From NCBI GenBank assembly GCA_020248865.1, contig JADCGS010000033.1, positions 1 through 64,000 of the forward strand: a stretch of 64,000 bases of DNA, written 5' to 3'. The translations under genes were made by a program, and so were the position numbers. The stretch is from Burkholderiales bacterium (GTDB taxonomy: Bacteria > Pseudomonadota > Gammaproteobacteria > Burkholderiales > Burkholderiaceae_F). Under the pieces are notes generated by a model that was given only the letters and a program-made list of their open reading frames with translations, was not told where the DNA came from and made no database searches. Positions 26,573 through 35,412 of this stretch are shown piece after piece (position 1 is the first letter of the stretch; every line of letters starts with the position of its first letter).

Positions 26573-28105
26573 TCAGGTCTCGCGCAGCGAGCGGCGGTAC
26601 TGGATCGCCTCGGCCACGTGCTGAGTCTGCAGTTCGTCCTCGCCCGCGAGGTCGGCCACCGTGCGCGACACCTTCAGCACCCGGTGGTACGCGCGCGCCG
26701 ACCAGCGCAGCCGCACGCTCGCCGCATGCAGCAGCTGCTTGACCGGTCCGTCGGGCCGGCAGATACGCTCGACCTCGCCCGGTTGCAGCTCGTCGTTGCA
26801 CTTGCCCTGTCGTGCCATCGCCCGCTCCCGGGCGGCAGCTACCCGTGCAGCCATGGGGTGCGACGGCTCGCCGTCGGGCATCTCGAGCAGTTCGTCCTCG
26901 GTGAGCGAGCCGACTTCGACCCGCATGTCGATGCGGTCGAGCAGCGGCCCGCTGATGCGGTCCTGGTAGCGCGACACGATGTCCGGCGTGCAGCGGCAGG
27001 CGATGGTCCTGTGGCCGAAGTAGCCGCAGGGGCAGGGGTTCATCGCCGCAATCAGCTGGAAGCTGGCCGGAAACTCGACCTGCCGCGCGGCGCGCGACAC
27101 GGTGATGCGGCCGCTTTCCAGCGGCTCGCGCATGACCTCCAGCACGCGCCGGTCGAACTCGGGCAGCTCATCCAGAAACAGCACCCCTTGGTGCGCGAGC
27201 GAGATCTCGCCGGGCATCGGATTGCTGCCGCCGCCCACCAGCGCCACCGCGCTGGCGGTGTGGTGCGGGGCGCGAAACATGCGCGTGGCCCAGCGCTGCG
27301 GCGCGAACTGCCCGACCAACGACAGTACCGCCGCGCTCTCCAGCGCCTCGTCAGTGGTCATCGGCGGCAGGATGCCAGGAAAGCGCTGCGCCAGCATCGT
27401 CTTGCCGGTCCCGGGGGGCCCCACCATCAGCACGCTGTGGCCGCCGGCCGCGGCAATCTCCAGGGCGCGGCGCGCGGCGCGCTGGCCCTTGACGTCGAAG
27501 TAGTCGGGGTAGGTCGGCGCGGTCAGCCGCACCGTGGCGTGCTGGAAACCAATGCGCCGGGCCTGCGGGTCGCCGGCATCGTGTGCCAGATGCTCGACCA
27601 CCTGCAGCAGGCTGCGCGCCGGGTAGATCGATATGCCCGCCACCAGGGCGGCCTCGTCGCCGTTTTCCGCCGGCAGTACGAAGCCGCGCGGCGGGCTCTT
27701 GTCGCCGGCCGACTTGCTGACGGCAAAGGTCATCGCCAGCGTGCCGCGGATCGGGCGCAACTCGCCCGACAGCGACAGCTCGCCGGCGAATTCGTACTTG
27801 TCGAGCGTGCGCGCCGGAATCTGCCCGCTGGCGGCCAGGATGCCGAGCGCGATGGGCAGGTCGAAGCGACCGGACTCCTTGGGCAGTTCCGCCGGCGCGA
27901 GGTTGACGGTGATCCGCCGCATCGGAAACTCGAACTTGGAGTTCTGCAGCGCCGCCCGCACCCGCTCGCGCGACTCCTTGACCTCGGTGTCCGGCAGCCC
28001 CACCAGCGTGAAGGACGGCAGCCCGTTGGCCAGGTGCACCTCGACCGTGACCTCGGGCGCGAACATGCCCGACAGGCCGCGCGAGCGAACGACGGCGAGG
28101 GTCAT
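26573..28105 (-). CDS. YifB/ComM-family Mg-chelatase-like AAA+ ATPase
   Basis: A 510-aa protein with the three expected parts: an N-terminal Lon-protease-S5-like domain (to about residue 170), a Mg-chelatase-type AAA+ domain with Walker A GPPGTGKTML and Walker B GVLFLDELPEF, and a C-terminal helical domain (about 400-505, AYHRVLKVSRTVADL). ComM, the characterised member, is a hexameric helicase promoting branch migration during integration of foreign DNA in natural transformation; it has no chelatase activity. It converges with infA, with 51 bases between the stops. Confidence 0.93.
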   Translation of the reverse strand: MTLAVVRSRGLSGMFAPEVTVEVHLANGLPSFTLVGLPDTEVKESRERVRAALQNSKFEFPMRRITVNLAPAELPKESGRFDLPIALGILAASGQIPARTLDKYEFAGELSLSGELRPIRGTLAMTFAVSKSAGDKSPPRGFVLPAENGDEAALVAGISIYPARSLLQVVEHLAHDAGDPQARRIGFQHATVRLTAPTYPDYFDVKGQRAARRALEIAAAGGHSVLMVGPPGTGKTMLAQRFPGILPPMTTDEALESAAVLSLVGQFAPQRWATRMFRAPHHTASAVALVGGGSNPMPGEISLAHQGVLFLDELPEFDRRVLEVMREPLESGRITVSRAARQVEFPASFQLIAAMNPCPCGYFGHRTIACRCTPDIVSRYQDRISGPLLDRIDMRVEVGSLTEDELLEMPDGEPSHPMAARVAAARERAMARQGKCNDELQPGEVERICRPDGPVKQLLHAASVRLRWSARAYHRVLKVSRTVADLAGEDELQTQHVAEAIQYRRSLRET

Positions 28106-28164
28106 GAGAACGCGTGCCGGGGCATGATCGGCGTGATGTTAGGCCAGCGTCCGATCGCCTTGCA

Positions 28165-28674
28165 TCAGCCCGACACGGCGCCGACGCAGGCGCGTGCAAA
28201 GTCGTCGACGGCCGCACCGCGGGCCGTGACGATGTTGCCGTCGCGCACGACAGGCTCGTCGGTATACCCGGACTCTGCCATGCCCAGTTGGCGTCGCTGC
28301 TCTTGCGACATGCCCACGACGTAGCGCCGGCCGTCGAGCAGTCCTGCCGCGTGCAGCACAACCGGTCCGCCGCAGATGGCCGCCAGCCGGGTGCCCTGCA
28401 CGGCCCAGCGGCGCAGGCAGGCCAGCAGGGGTTCGTCGGTCGCGGGGGCGCGCAGGTCGAGCGCGCCGGGAAGCAGCGCCAGCGCCGGCGCCGCGACGGC
28501 CTCGCCCCAGGCCAGGTCCGGCAGCACGCGCAGCCCGGCCTCGCCGCGCACCGCCGACGCGGCAGCCGCCAGCACGGTCAGCGTCACGCGACCGCGCAGC
28601 GCTTCGAGGGCTGGTGCGATCTGATACTCCGCAAAATCCGGGTAGAGCAGCAGCGCACACACGGGGTGGGTCAT
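28165..28674 (-). CDS. DJ-1/PfpI-family protein
   Basis: A 169-aa single-domain protein of the class I glutamine amidotransferase-like superfamily. The nucleophile elbow AAICGGPVVLHAAGLL places a reactive cysteine where DJ-1/PfpI members have it. It begins with a core beta strand (VCALLLYPDFAEYQIAPAL). Members include glyoxalases, deglycase-like proteins and transcription-factor domains; the exact activity cannot be assigned. It overlaps the acyl-CoA dehydrogenase gene by four bases (ATGA), so the two are co-translated. Confidence 0.85.
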   Translation of the reverse strand: MTHPVCALLLYPDFAEYQIAPALEALRGRVTLTVLAAAASAVRGEAGLRVLPDLAWGEAVAAPALALLPGALDLRAPATDEPLLACLRRWAVQGTRLAAICGGPVVLHAAGLLDGRRYVVGMSQEQRRQLGMAESGYTDEPVVRDGNIVTARGAAVDDFARACVGAVSG

Positions 28675-29813
28675 GGCGAGCCCAGCGCCCGCCCGATCAG
28701 CATCCGCTGGATGTCGCTGGTGCCCTCGTAAATCTGGCAGACCCGCACGTCGCGCCAGATGCGCTCGACCGGAAAGTCCGCCACGTAGCCGTAGCCGCCA
28801 TGCACCTGGATGGCATCCGAGCACACCCGCTCGGCCATCTCGCTGGCAAACAGCTTGGCCATCGCGGCTTCCTTCAGGCAGGGCCGGCCGGCATCGCGCA
28901 GGGCCGCCGCATGCAGCACGAGCTGGCGCGCGGCCTCGATCTGTGTGGCCATGTCGGCCAGTCGGAAGTTGACCGCCTGGTGCTCGAAGATCGGCGCGCC
29001 GAAACTCTCGCGCTCCTTGGCGTACTTCAGCGCCGCCTCGAAGGCCGCGCGCGCCATGCCCACGCTCTGCGCTGCGATGCCGATCCGGCCGCCCTCGAGC
29101 GAGGACAGGGCGATCCGGTAGCCCTCGCCCTCGTCGCCGATGCGGTGGGTCGCCGGCACGCGGCAGTTGTCGAACAGGATCTGCGCCGTGTCGGAGCTGT
29201 GCTGGCCGGTCTTGTCCTCCAGCCGCGCGACGATGTAGCCGGGCGTGGAGGTCGGCACCACGAAGGCGCTCATCCCGCGCTTGCCGGCCGCCTTGTCGGT
29301 GACGGCGATCACGATCGCGTAGTCGGCGTGCTTGCCGCTGGTGATGAACTGCTTGACGCCGTTGATTGCGTAGTGGTCGCCGTCCCTGAAGGCCGTCGTC
29401 TTCAGCGCCGCGGCGTTGCTGCCCACGTGCGGCTCGGTCAGGCAGAACGCGCCCAGGGCCTGGCCGCTGGCCAGCGGCACCAGGAACTCGCGCTTCTGCG
29501 CCTCGGTGCCGAAGCCGAGCAGGATCGCGCACACCGGGCAGTTGTTGACGCTGATGATGGTGGAGACGCCGCCATCGCCGGCCGCGATCTCCTCGAGCGC
29601 TACCGCTACCGCCGTGTAGTCCATCCCAGCGCCGCCATAGTCCTGCGGCACGGCGATGCCGAAGGTGCCCAGGTCCGCCAGCTCGCGCAGCGCCTGTCTG
29701 GGAAAGCTGTGCTCGCGGTCCCATTGGGCCGCGTGGGGCGTCAGGCGCGTGGCGGCAAAATCGCGCAGCGCCGACTGCAGGAGCAGATGTTCTTCGTTGA
29801 GCATGGCAGGCAT
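28671..29813 (-). CDS. Acyl-CoA dehydrogenase
   Basis: A 380-aa flavoenzyme, normal length for the short/medium-chain acyl-CoA dehydrogenase family. Seen are the N-terminal helical domain, the FAD-binding beta domain (FCLTEPHVGSNAAAL; ITSGKHADYAIVIAVT) and the C-terminal domain with QVHGGYGYVADFPVER and IYEGTSDIQR, whose Glu is the usual catalytic base. It catalyses alpha-beta desaturation of acyl-CoA, passing electrons to ETF. It is coupled to the downstream DJ-1-like gene and lies in the same direction as a thiolase, SDR and RidA gene, a fatty-acid or amino-acid catabolic context. Chain-length preference is not readable. Confidence 0.94.
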   Translation of the reverse strand: MPAMLNEEHLLLQSALRDFAATRLTPHAAQWDREHSFPRQALRELADLGTFGIAVPQDYGGAGMDYTAVAVALEEIAAGDGGVSTIISVNNCPVCAILLGFGTEAQKREFLVPLASGQALGAFCLTEPHVGSNAAALKTTAFRDGDHYAINGVKQFITSGKHADYAIVIAVTDKAAGKRGMSAFVVPTSTPGYIVARLEDKTGQHSSDTAQILFDNCRVPATHRIGDEGEGYRIALSSLEGGRIGIAAQSVGMARAAFEAALKYAKERESFGAPIFEHQAVNFRLADMATQIEAARQLVLHAAALRDAGRPCLKEAAMAKLFASEMAERVCSDAIQVHGGYGYVADFPVERIWRDVRVCQIYEGTSDIQRMLIGRALGSP

Positions 29814-29852
29814 CCGGTGAACGCCGTCGATGCTACTGCCTGCGCAGCCGCC

Positions 29853-30413
29853 TCAGTCGAACAGCGACGCCAGGTTTTTCTGCCGGATGATCCATCCGAC
29901 CAGCGCGCCAGCCGTCAGTGCAGCCGCCAGCATCGGGCCGCCGCCGATGATCCCGCTCACCAGCAGGAAATTGCCGTAGCAGGACAAATAGTTCTCGGGC
30001 AGGCACCAGACCCAGGTAGCCAGGGCAGACAACGAAGCCCAGGTCAGCAGCCCCACCAGCAGACCGCGCGACAGCGAATCGGCGATCCGCCTCACCTTCT
30101 GCTGTGCGTCCTGGTAGAGAAACAGCGCGAACAACATCGCAAACAGACCCGGCACGACCACAAAGATGATGCTGCTGACGCCGCCCTCCTGGGCAAACGT
30201 GCGCAGCGTGAATTCGATCGAGCCGGCAGCCAGCAGGCTGCAGACGGCGAAGATCATCGCGGCAAACAGCGGCACCGTCATCACCTGCAGGAAGCGTGAT
30301 GGCTGCGGCGCGTCGCTCACGAGCCGCGCATCGACGCCGTGGTGCGGCAAGTTCGGGTTGATGAGCTGGCGCTGGTTCGCCGGCGTTGGCAAGGATTTGG
30401 CGATCTCGCTCAT
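29853..30413 (-). CDS. Predicted four-helix membrane protein, unknown function
   Basis: A 186-aa protein that I do not recognise. A polar N terminus of about 45 residues precedes four hydrophobic segments (e.g. VMTVPLFAAMIFAVCSLLAAG; SSIIFVVVPGLFAMLFALFLY; a third around LVGLLTWASLSALATWVW; a fourth near LLVSGIIGGGPMLAAALTAGA). It ends IIRQKNLASLFD. The ATG at 30413 overlaps the RidA stop by four bases, which supports both the start and translational coupling. The same frame is open further upstream, but that part is antisense to the RidA reading frame. Base composition is lower in GC than its neighbours. Confidence 0.7.
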   Translation of the reverse strand: MSEIAKSLPTPANQRQLINPNLPHHGVDARLVSDAPQPSRFLQVMTVPLFAAMIFAVCSLLAAGSIEFTLRTFAQEGGVSSIIFVVVPGLFAMLFALFLYQDAQQKVRRIADSLSRGLLVGLLTWASLSALATWVWCLPENYLSCYGNFLLVSGIIGGGPMLAAALTAGALVGWIIRQKNLASLFD

Positions 30414-30796
30414 TGATGAGGAAGGCGCGCGGTCACTTCGATCTCGATCTTCATGCGGGAGTCCACCAGCGCACAGACGATGGCGGTCGCCGCGGGACGG
30501 ATGTCTCGAAAGTACTCTCCGAAGACTGGCGCCAGAAGGTGAAAAAGCCACACGTCAGTGAGGTAGTACCGTGTTCTTACGATGTCATGCAGCGAACAGC
30601 CCGCTTCGCGCAGCGCCGCCTCGATGTTGGCAAAGCACTGGTGGCACTGCGCCACCGGGTCGTCCGAGATGGTCATCGCCGCATAGTCGAAGCCCGTGGT
30701 GCCCGCCACGTGTACGTACTGGCCGTCGACCACGGCGCGGCTGTAGCCCGCCACCGCCTCGAAACTGGAGCCGGAACTGATCATCCGCCGGTTCAT
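30410..30796 (-). CDS. RidA-family (YjgF/YER057c/UK114) protein
   Basis: A 128-aa protein with the RidA fold signature: GTTGFDYAAMTISDDPVAQ near the N-terminal third and RPAATAIVCALVDSRMKIEIEV at the end, including the Arg that in RidA binds the enamine/imine carboxylate. Family members hydrolyse reactive 2-aminoacrylate-type enamines formed by PLP enzymes, or act in degradation pathways. The ATG at 30796 (MNRRMISSG) is preceded by GAGGTGACC; codon 5 is an alternative. It overlaps the following membrane-protein gene. Confidence 0.88.
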   Translation of the reverse strand: MNRRMISSGSSFEAVAGYSRAVVDGQYVHVAGTTGFDYAAMTISDDPVAQCHQCFANIEAALREAGCSLHDIVRTRYYLTDVWLFHLLAPVFGEYFRDIRPAATAIVCALVDSRMKIEIEVTARLPHQ

Positions 30797-30849
30797 CACG
30801 CGGTCACCTCGTTGCCCGTGGGGTTGCTGCGCGCGGCTGGCGTCTTGCG

Positions 30850-31524
30850 CTACCAGTCGAACTGCTCGCCCGTGTAGTTGAGGAACTTGCCGTTGTACGA
30901 AAGGTTGGCCTGCTCGATCACGCGCCGCATGCCGGTGACGCTGGTCGCCGCGTCGATGTCGGCCTCGGCCCCGCCCATGTCGGTGCGCACCCAGCCGGGG
31001 TGAAACGCCATGCACACCACGCCCTGCCCTCCGAGTTCCAGGCTTGCCACCTTCACCACCATGTTCAGCGCCGCCTTGCTGGCGCGGTACAGCCAGCCGG
31101 ACGGCTGCGTGATCCGGCTCTTGAGCCCCATCGCGCTCGAGATCACCGCCAGCTTGCCGCGTGCCTGCGTGAGCGCCGGCGCCAGCACCGGCAGCAACTG
31201 CATCGTCGCCAGGACGTTGGTGCGCATCACCGCGTCGAAGTCCGCCTGCGTCACCGTCTCGATGCCCTGCGTGCGCGGCCCAAAGATGCCGGCGTTGATC
31301 ACCACCGCGTCGAGGGCCGCGCCGTCCAGGTGCCGGCCCAGCCCCGCGATCGCGGCGGCGTCGGTCACGTCGAGCGCCAGCGGCTGCGCGCCCACCGCGC
31401 CGATCCGCTGCGCGTCCTGCGGCTTGCGATAGGTGGCGCTGACGCTCACGCCGTCGGCGGCATACTGGCGCGCAAACTCCAGGCCAATGCCGCGCGAGGC
31501 GCCGATGATGAGCAGCTTCTTCAT
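30850..31524 (-). CDS. Short-chain dehydrogenase/reductase
   Basis: A 224-aa classical SDR. The cofactor turn is GASRGIG (residues 8-14), the NAG motif appears as VINAGIF, the catalytic Ser lies in VISSAMG and the active site Tyr-X3-Lys in YRASKAALN. The sequence resembles small single-domain SDRs related to C-factor/csgA. It should reduce a carbonyl or oxidise a hydroxyl using NAD(P)H; the substrate is unknown. It is 53 bases upstream of ridA in the same direction and 18 bases after the lysE-family gene, probably one transcript. Confidence 0.92.
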   Translation of the reverse strand: MKKLLIIGASRGIGLEFARQYAADGVSVSATYRKPQDAQRIGAVGAQPLALDVTDAAAIAGLGRHLDGAALDAVVINAGIFGPRTQGIETVTQADFDAVMRTNVLATMQLLPVLAPALTQARGKLAVISSAMGLKSRITQPSGWLYRASKAALNMVVKVASLELGGQGVVCMAFHPGWVRTDMGGAEADIDAATSVTGMRRVIEQANLSYNGKFLNYTGEQFDW

Positions 31525-31542
31525 GCAGCAGGTCCTTCGCGT

Positions 31543-32193
31543 CTACGGATGGTCGGCCAGCGCCAGACGGACGGCCAGGCCGGCGAACAGGGCCGCGCCG
31601 CCGGCGTGCAGCCCGCGCGCCAGCCAGCCGGCCGGCACGCCATCCAGCGGCAGCCGCCGCAGGCGCTCGGCCAGGGCCACCACGGCGAGCAGGAACAGCG
31701 TGCCATTGACCACGAACACCGCGCCCAGGAACAGGAAGGCCAGCGCCTTGTGCGGCGCCTGCGGCGCGATGAACTGGGGCAGCAGCGCCAGGAAGAACAG
31801 CGCCACCTTGGGATTAAGCGCGTTGATCAGGAACCCCTGCAGGAACAGCTGTCGCAGGGACGCCGCGGCCACCGCCGGGCCGGCCCACCCCGCGCCACCG
31901 CCGGCCAGCGCCGAGCGCGCCAGGCCGAGCGCCAGGTAGAACAGGTAGGCGGCGCCGGCCCACTTGATTGCGCTGAAGGCCCAGGCCGACGCCGCCAGCA
32001 GGGCCGCCAGTCCCGCCGCCGCGGCCAGTGCGTGCACGACGCAGCCGGCGCCGATGCCCAGCGCGGCAGCCACGCCCGCTCGCCAGCCCTGCTGCAGCGT
32101 GCGCGACAGCGTGAACAGCAGGTCCACCCCCGGCGTGGCGTTGAGCACCAGCGCGGTGGCGATGAACAGGGGCAGGTCTTGGGTGCCGAACAC
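31543..32193 (-). CDS. LysE/RhtB-family amino-acid exporter
   Basis: A 216-aa membrane protein with about six hydrophobic segments and the family motif TPGVDLLFTLSRTLQQG near the N terminus, plus GFLINALNPKVALFFLALLPQF in the middle. Members export amino acids or related compounds by proton antiport. It is followed 18 bases later by an SDR gene. Upstream lies a short inverted-repeat element (32210-32374) that separates it from the thiolase gene and covers the region where its promoter would be. A second, unrelated family member is at 59286-59933. Confidence 0.92.
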   Translation of the reverse strand: MFGTQDLPLFIATALVLNATPGVDLLFTLSRTLQQGWRAGVAAALGIGAGCVVHALAAAAGLAALLAASAWAFSAIKWAGAAYLFYLALGLARSALAGGGAGWAGPAVAAASLRQLFLQGFLINALNPKVALFFLALLPQFIAPQAPHKALAFLFLGAVFVVNGTLFLLAVVALAERLRRLPLDGVPAGWLARGLHAGGAALFAGLAVRLALADHP

Positions 32194-32209
32194 GCGCAGT
32201 GCGATCCGG

Positions 32210-32374
32210 CTAGCCCGGATGTTTCATCAGGGACGCGGGTTTTCGCGGATGCCCGCGCGAACCCGCGTAGCCCCGGCCGTCCAAATTGGCTTGGGCCACG
32301 TGCTGGGTACCGCCGCGGCTTACAGAAGCAGATCGTGGCTGCACGGGGGCGACCTGGTGAAACATCCAGGCTAG
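32210..32374. mobile_element. MITE-like element with 22-bp terminal inverted repeats
   Basis: The ends 32210-32231 and 32353-32374 are inverted repeats matching at 20 of 22 positions, with the core GGATGTTTCA. Inside, ACGCGGGTT (32233-32241) pairs with AACCCGCGT (32260-32268). The element is 165 bases, has no convincing coding frame, and its right end supplies the stop codon (TAG on the minus strand) of the thiolase gene. Small non-autonomous elements of this form are common; the mobilising transposase cannot be named. Confidence 0.6.
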
Positions 32375-33552
32375 ATGAGCTCGACCGCCAGCGCGGTCGC
32401 CTCGCCGCCGCCGATGCACAGCGCCGCCACGCCGCGCCGGCCGCCGGTCTTCTTCAGCGCACCGAGCAGCGTGACCACGATGCGCGCGCCCGAGGCGCCG
32501 ATCGGATGGCCCAGCGCGCAGGCGCCGCCGTGGATGTTGACCTTCTCGTGCGGCAGCTTGTGCTCGACCATCGCCGCCATCGTCACCGCGGCAAAGGCCT
32601 CGTTGATTTCCCACAGATCCACGTCGCTTGCCTTCCAGCCGGTCTTCTCCAGCACCTTGCCGATGGCGCCCACCGGCGCGGTGGTGAACCAGTCGGGCGC
32701 CTGCGCGTGCACGCTGTGCGCCAGCACGCGCGCGATCGGCTGGGCGCCGAGCTGCTCGGCAGTGGAGGCGCGCATCATCACCAGTGCGGCGGCGCCGTCG
32801 CTGATCGACGAGGCATTGGCTGCGGTGATCGTGCCGTCCTTCTTGAAGGCGGGCTTCAGGCCGGGGATCTTGTCGGGCTTGCCCTTGAACGGCTGCTCGT
32901 CCTTGTCGATTCTTGTCTCGCCGGTCTTGCCGGCGATGGTCACCGGCGCGATCTCCCAGGCGAAGCTGCCGTCGGTGTTGGCGCGCACCGACCGCTCCAG
33001 CGAGGCGATGGCGAACTTGTCCTGCGCCTCGCGTGTGAAGCCGTACTTACCGACGCACTGCTCGGCGAACACGCCCATCGCCTTGCCGCGCTCGTAGGCG
33101 TCTTCCAGGCCGTCGAGCGCCATGTGATCGAAGGTGGTGACCGCGCCATAACGGTAGCCCTTGCGCGAGCCCAGCAGCAGGTGCGGCGCGTTGGTCATGC
33201 TCTCCATGCCGCCGGCCACGATCACGTTGGCACTGCCGGCCAGCAGCATGTCGTGGCCGAACATCATGGCGCGCATGCCCGAGCCGCACATCTTCGACAG
33301 CGTGACGGCGCCGGCCGACTGCGGCAGCCCGGCGGCCAGCGCCGCCTGCCGGGCCGGCGCCTGCCCCTGGCCGGCCATCAGGCAGCAGCCGAACAGCACC
33401 TCGTCGACCGCCGCGCCCGCGATGCCGGCGCGCTCCATGGCGGCGCGAATGGCTACCGCGCCCAGTTGCGGCGCCTGCAGCGAGGCAAAGTCGCCGAGCA
33501 TGCCGCCGATGGGCGTGCGGGCGGCGGAGACGATGACGATTGGATCGGACAT
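32371..33552 (-). CDS. Acetyl-CoA C-acyltransferase (thiolase)
   Basis: A 393-aa thiolase with all catalytic landmarks: acylated Cys89 in LSKMCGSGMRA, His in GGACALGHPIGASGARI, and Cys near the C terminus in ALCIGGGEATAL. Length and sequence fit a biosynthetic or degradative acetoacetyl-CoA thiolase (PhaA/AtoB type). It condenses or cleaves acyl-CoA with CoA. The stop codon lies within the terminal repeat of a MITE-like element, and the protein ends VELI, close to the usual terminus, so the insertion has not removed catalytic residues. A polyhydroxyalkanoate versus beta-oxidation role cannot be decided here. Confidence 0.94.
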   Translation of the reverse strand: MSDPIVIVSAARTPIGGMLGDFASLQAPQLGAVAIRAAMERAGIAGAAVDEVLFGCCLMAGQGQAPARQAALAAGLPQSAGAVTLSKMCGSGMRAMMFGHDMLLAGSANVIVAGGMESMTNAPHLLLGSRKGYRYGAVTTFDHMALDGLEDAYERGKAMGVFAEQCVGKYGFTREAQDKFAIASLERSVRANTDGSFAWEIAPVTIAGKTGETRIDKDEQPFKGKPDKIPGLKPAFKKDGTITAANASSISDGAAALVMMRASTAEQLGAQPIARVLAHSVHAQAPDWFTTAPVGAIGKVLEKTGWKASDVDLWEINEAFAAVTMAAMVEHKLPHEKVNIHGGACALGHPIGASGARIVVTLLGALKKTGGRRGVAALCIGGGEATALAVELI

Positions 33553-33957
33553 GAAGGCTCCTGGTGCGAACGGGCGCGGCGCGCCAACAGCGGCAAGTTT
33601 GCCACCGGCGCGGCCCGCGTCGGCTCACCACGCGCGGGTCGGCCGCCACTGCCCTGCGCCAGCGGGATGCGACGCGACGCGACGCCACGGGCAGGCTCGG
33701 GTCGGGTGCCGTCAGGGTGCTGTTTGGTCAGCGCCGCCGCGCTTGGGACGCGCGAGCGCTCGGGGCTGCCGTCGCCCTGCGGGGCGGTGCAGCGGCCGGC
33801 CCGGCTGGCGCGGGGGCAAAGAACCGCGCAAGGCGCAGAGCCTGCGAAAACTCTGCTGCGCGACCGCGTCTTGCGCCTGCGCTGCTTGTCGTACCACGCT
33901 GCACGGGACCACGGCTCGGCGCCGCCTCGGGCCGCTGGCTGCGACGTTGACGCCGGC
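33553..33957. other. 405-base non-coding gap
   Basis: No gene, RNA or mobile element recognised. A short GCGAC repeat (GCGACGCGACGCGACGCCACG) lies around 33670-33690. The gap separates the end of the Glu/Asp transporter operon from the thiolase gene and must hold the thiolase promoter. Confidence 0.4.
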
Positions 33958-34692
33958 TCAGTGGGACAGGATTTTCGACAGGAACTGCTGCGCGCGTTCG
34001 GAGCGCGGCTTGCCGAAAAAGTCCGCCTTGGTCGCGTCCTCGACGATCTCGCCGGCGTCCATGAAGATCACCCGATCGGCCACCTTGCGGGCAAAGCCCA
34101 TCTCGTGCGTGACCACCATCATGGTCATGCCTTCCTGCGCCAGGCCCACCATCACGTCGAGCACCTCGTTGATCATCTCGGGGTCGAGCGCGGAGGTGGG
34201 CTCGTCGAACAGCATGGCGATCGGGTCCATGCTGAGCGCCCGCGCAATGGCTACGCGCTGCTGCTGTCCGCCCGACAGCTGTCCGGGGTACTTGTCCTTG
34301 TGGGCCGACAGGCCCACGCGGTCCAGCAGCGTCAAGCCGCGGGCAATCGCCTCGTCCTGGCTGCGGCCCAGCACCTTGACCTGCGCCAGCGCCAGGTTGC
34401 GCGTGATCGACAGGTGCGGAAACAGCTCGAAATTCTGGAACACCATGCCGATGCGCGCGCGCAGCTTGGGCAGGTCCGTCTGCGGGTCGTCGACCCGGGT
34501 GCCGTCGACACTGATGCGGCCCTTCTGGAACGGTTCCAGCGCGTTGACCGTCTTGATCAGCGTGCTCTTGCCCGAGCCCGACGGCCCGCAGACGACCACC
34601 ACCTCGCCCTTGTCGACCGTGGCGCTGCAGTCCTTGAGCACCTGGAAGTCGCCGTACCACTTGCTCACGTCCTGGATCTCGATCATCGGCAT
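33958..34692 (-). CDS. gltL: Glutamate/aspartate-type ABC transporter ATP-binding protein
   Basis: A 244-aa ABC ATPase: Walker [11 protein letters not shown] (about residues 37-46), Q-loop [10 protein letters not shown], signature [15 protein letters not shown], Walker [16 protein letters not shown] and H-loop VVTHEMGFA. This is the GlnQ/GltL type that energises polar amino-acid uptake. It is the last gene of a gltI-J-K-L unit, 21 bases after gltK. The symbol is assigned from the operon pattern (binding protein plus two permeases); the substrate could be another acidic or polar amino acid. Confidence 0.92.
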   Translation of the reverse strand: MPMIEIQDVSKWYGDFQVLKDCSATVDKGEVVVVCGPSGSGKSTLIKTVNALEPFQKGRISVDGTRVDDPQTDLPKLRARIGMVFQNFELFPHLSITRNLALAQVKVLGRSQDEAIARGLTLLDRVGLSAHKDKYPGQLSGGQQQRVAIARALSMDPIAMLFDEPTSALDPEMINEVLDVMVGLAQEGMTMMVVTHEMGFARKVADRVIFMDAGEIVEDATKADFFGKPRSERAQQFLSKILSH

Positions 34693-34713
34693 GGTCTTCT
34701 CTCTCAGGGCCGG

Positions 34714-35406
34714 TTACCGCACGATGGCGATGCGCTGCTGCAGCCGCTTGACCAGATAGGACAGGCCGAGGCACAGCACGAAGTACACGACGGCGACGAA
34801 CACGTACATCTCGATCAGGCGCCCGTCGCGTTGCGCGATCTTGCTGGCCAGCGTGACGAAGTCGGGCAGCGAGATGATGTAGACCAGCGAGACGTCCTGG
34901 AACAGGATGATGGTCTGCGTCAGCAGCACCGGCGTCATGTTGCGAAAGGCCTGCGGCAGCACGATGTAGCCCATCACCTGCCAGTAGTTCATCCCGAGCG
35001 CGTAGCCGGCGTTGACCTGGCCCTTGGGGATGCTCTGGATGCCGGCCCGCATGATCTCGCAGTAGTAGCAGGCCTCGAACAGGATGAAGGTGATCAGCGC
35101 CGAGGCGAAGGCGCCCACCTTGATCGGCGTGGGCGAGCCGATGATCCAGGCGCCGATGTACGGCACCAGGAAGAAGAACCAGAAGATCACCAGCACCAGC
35201 GGGATCGAGCGCAGCAGGTTGACGTAGGCGCCGGCCGCCCACGCCAGCGGCGCGAAGGACGACAGCCGCATCATTGCCAGCAGCGTGCCGAGCAGGATGC
35301 CGCCGATCATTGCCAGAACGGTGATCTGGAGCGTGAACGCCAGACCTTGGAAGACGAGCACCTGCCAGGTGCGCGCGATGACGTCGAAGTCGAAGCTGCC
35401 GAACAT
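34714..35406 (-). CDS. gltK: Glutamate/aspartate-type ABC transporter permease (GltK-like)
   Basis: A 230-aa inner-membrane permease of the HisMQ family, with the EAA-type loop around ALGMNYWQVMGYIVLPQAFRN (the conserved Gly is in the ALG turn) and about five hydrophobic segments. It pairs with GltJ to form the channel. It begins six bases after the gltJ stop, indicating coupled translation. Confidence 0.92.
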   Translation of the reverse strand: MFGSFDFDVIARTWQVLVFQGLAFTLQITVLAMIGGILLGTLLAMMRLSSFAPLAWAAGAYVNLLRSIPLVLVIFWFFFLVPYIGAWIIGSPTPIKVGAFASALITFILFEACYYCEIMRAGIQSIPKGQVNAGYALGMNYWQVMGYIVLPQAFRNMTPVLLTQTIILFQDVSLVYIISLPDFVTLASKIAQRDGRLIEMYVFVAVVYFVLCLGLSYLVKRLQQRIAIVR

Positions 35407-35412
35407 GGCCGC

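Noticed and set aside
33564-33950. Possible plus-strand gene in the gap after the glt operon
   Set aside because: Arg/Ala/Gly-rich product without a start signal; typical of non-coding GC-rich sequence.
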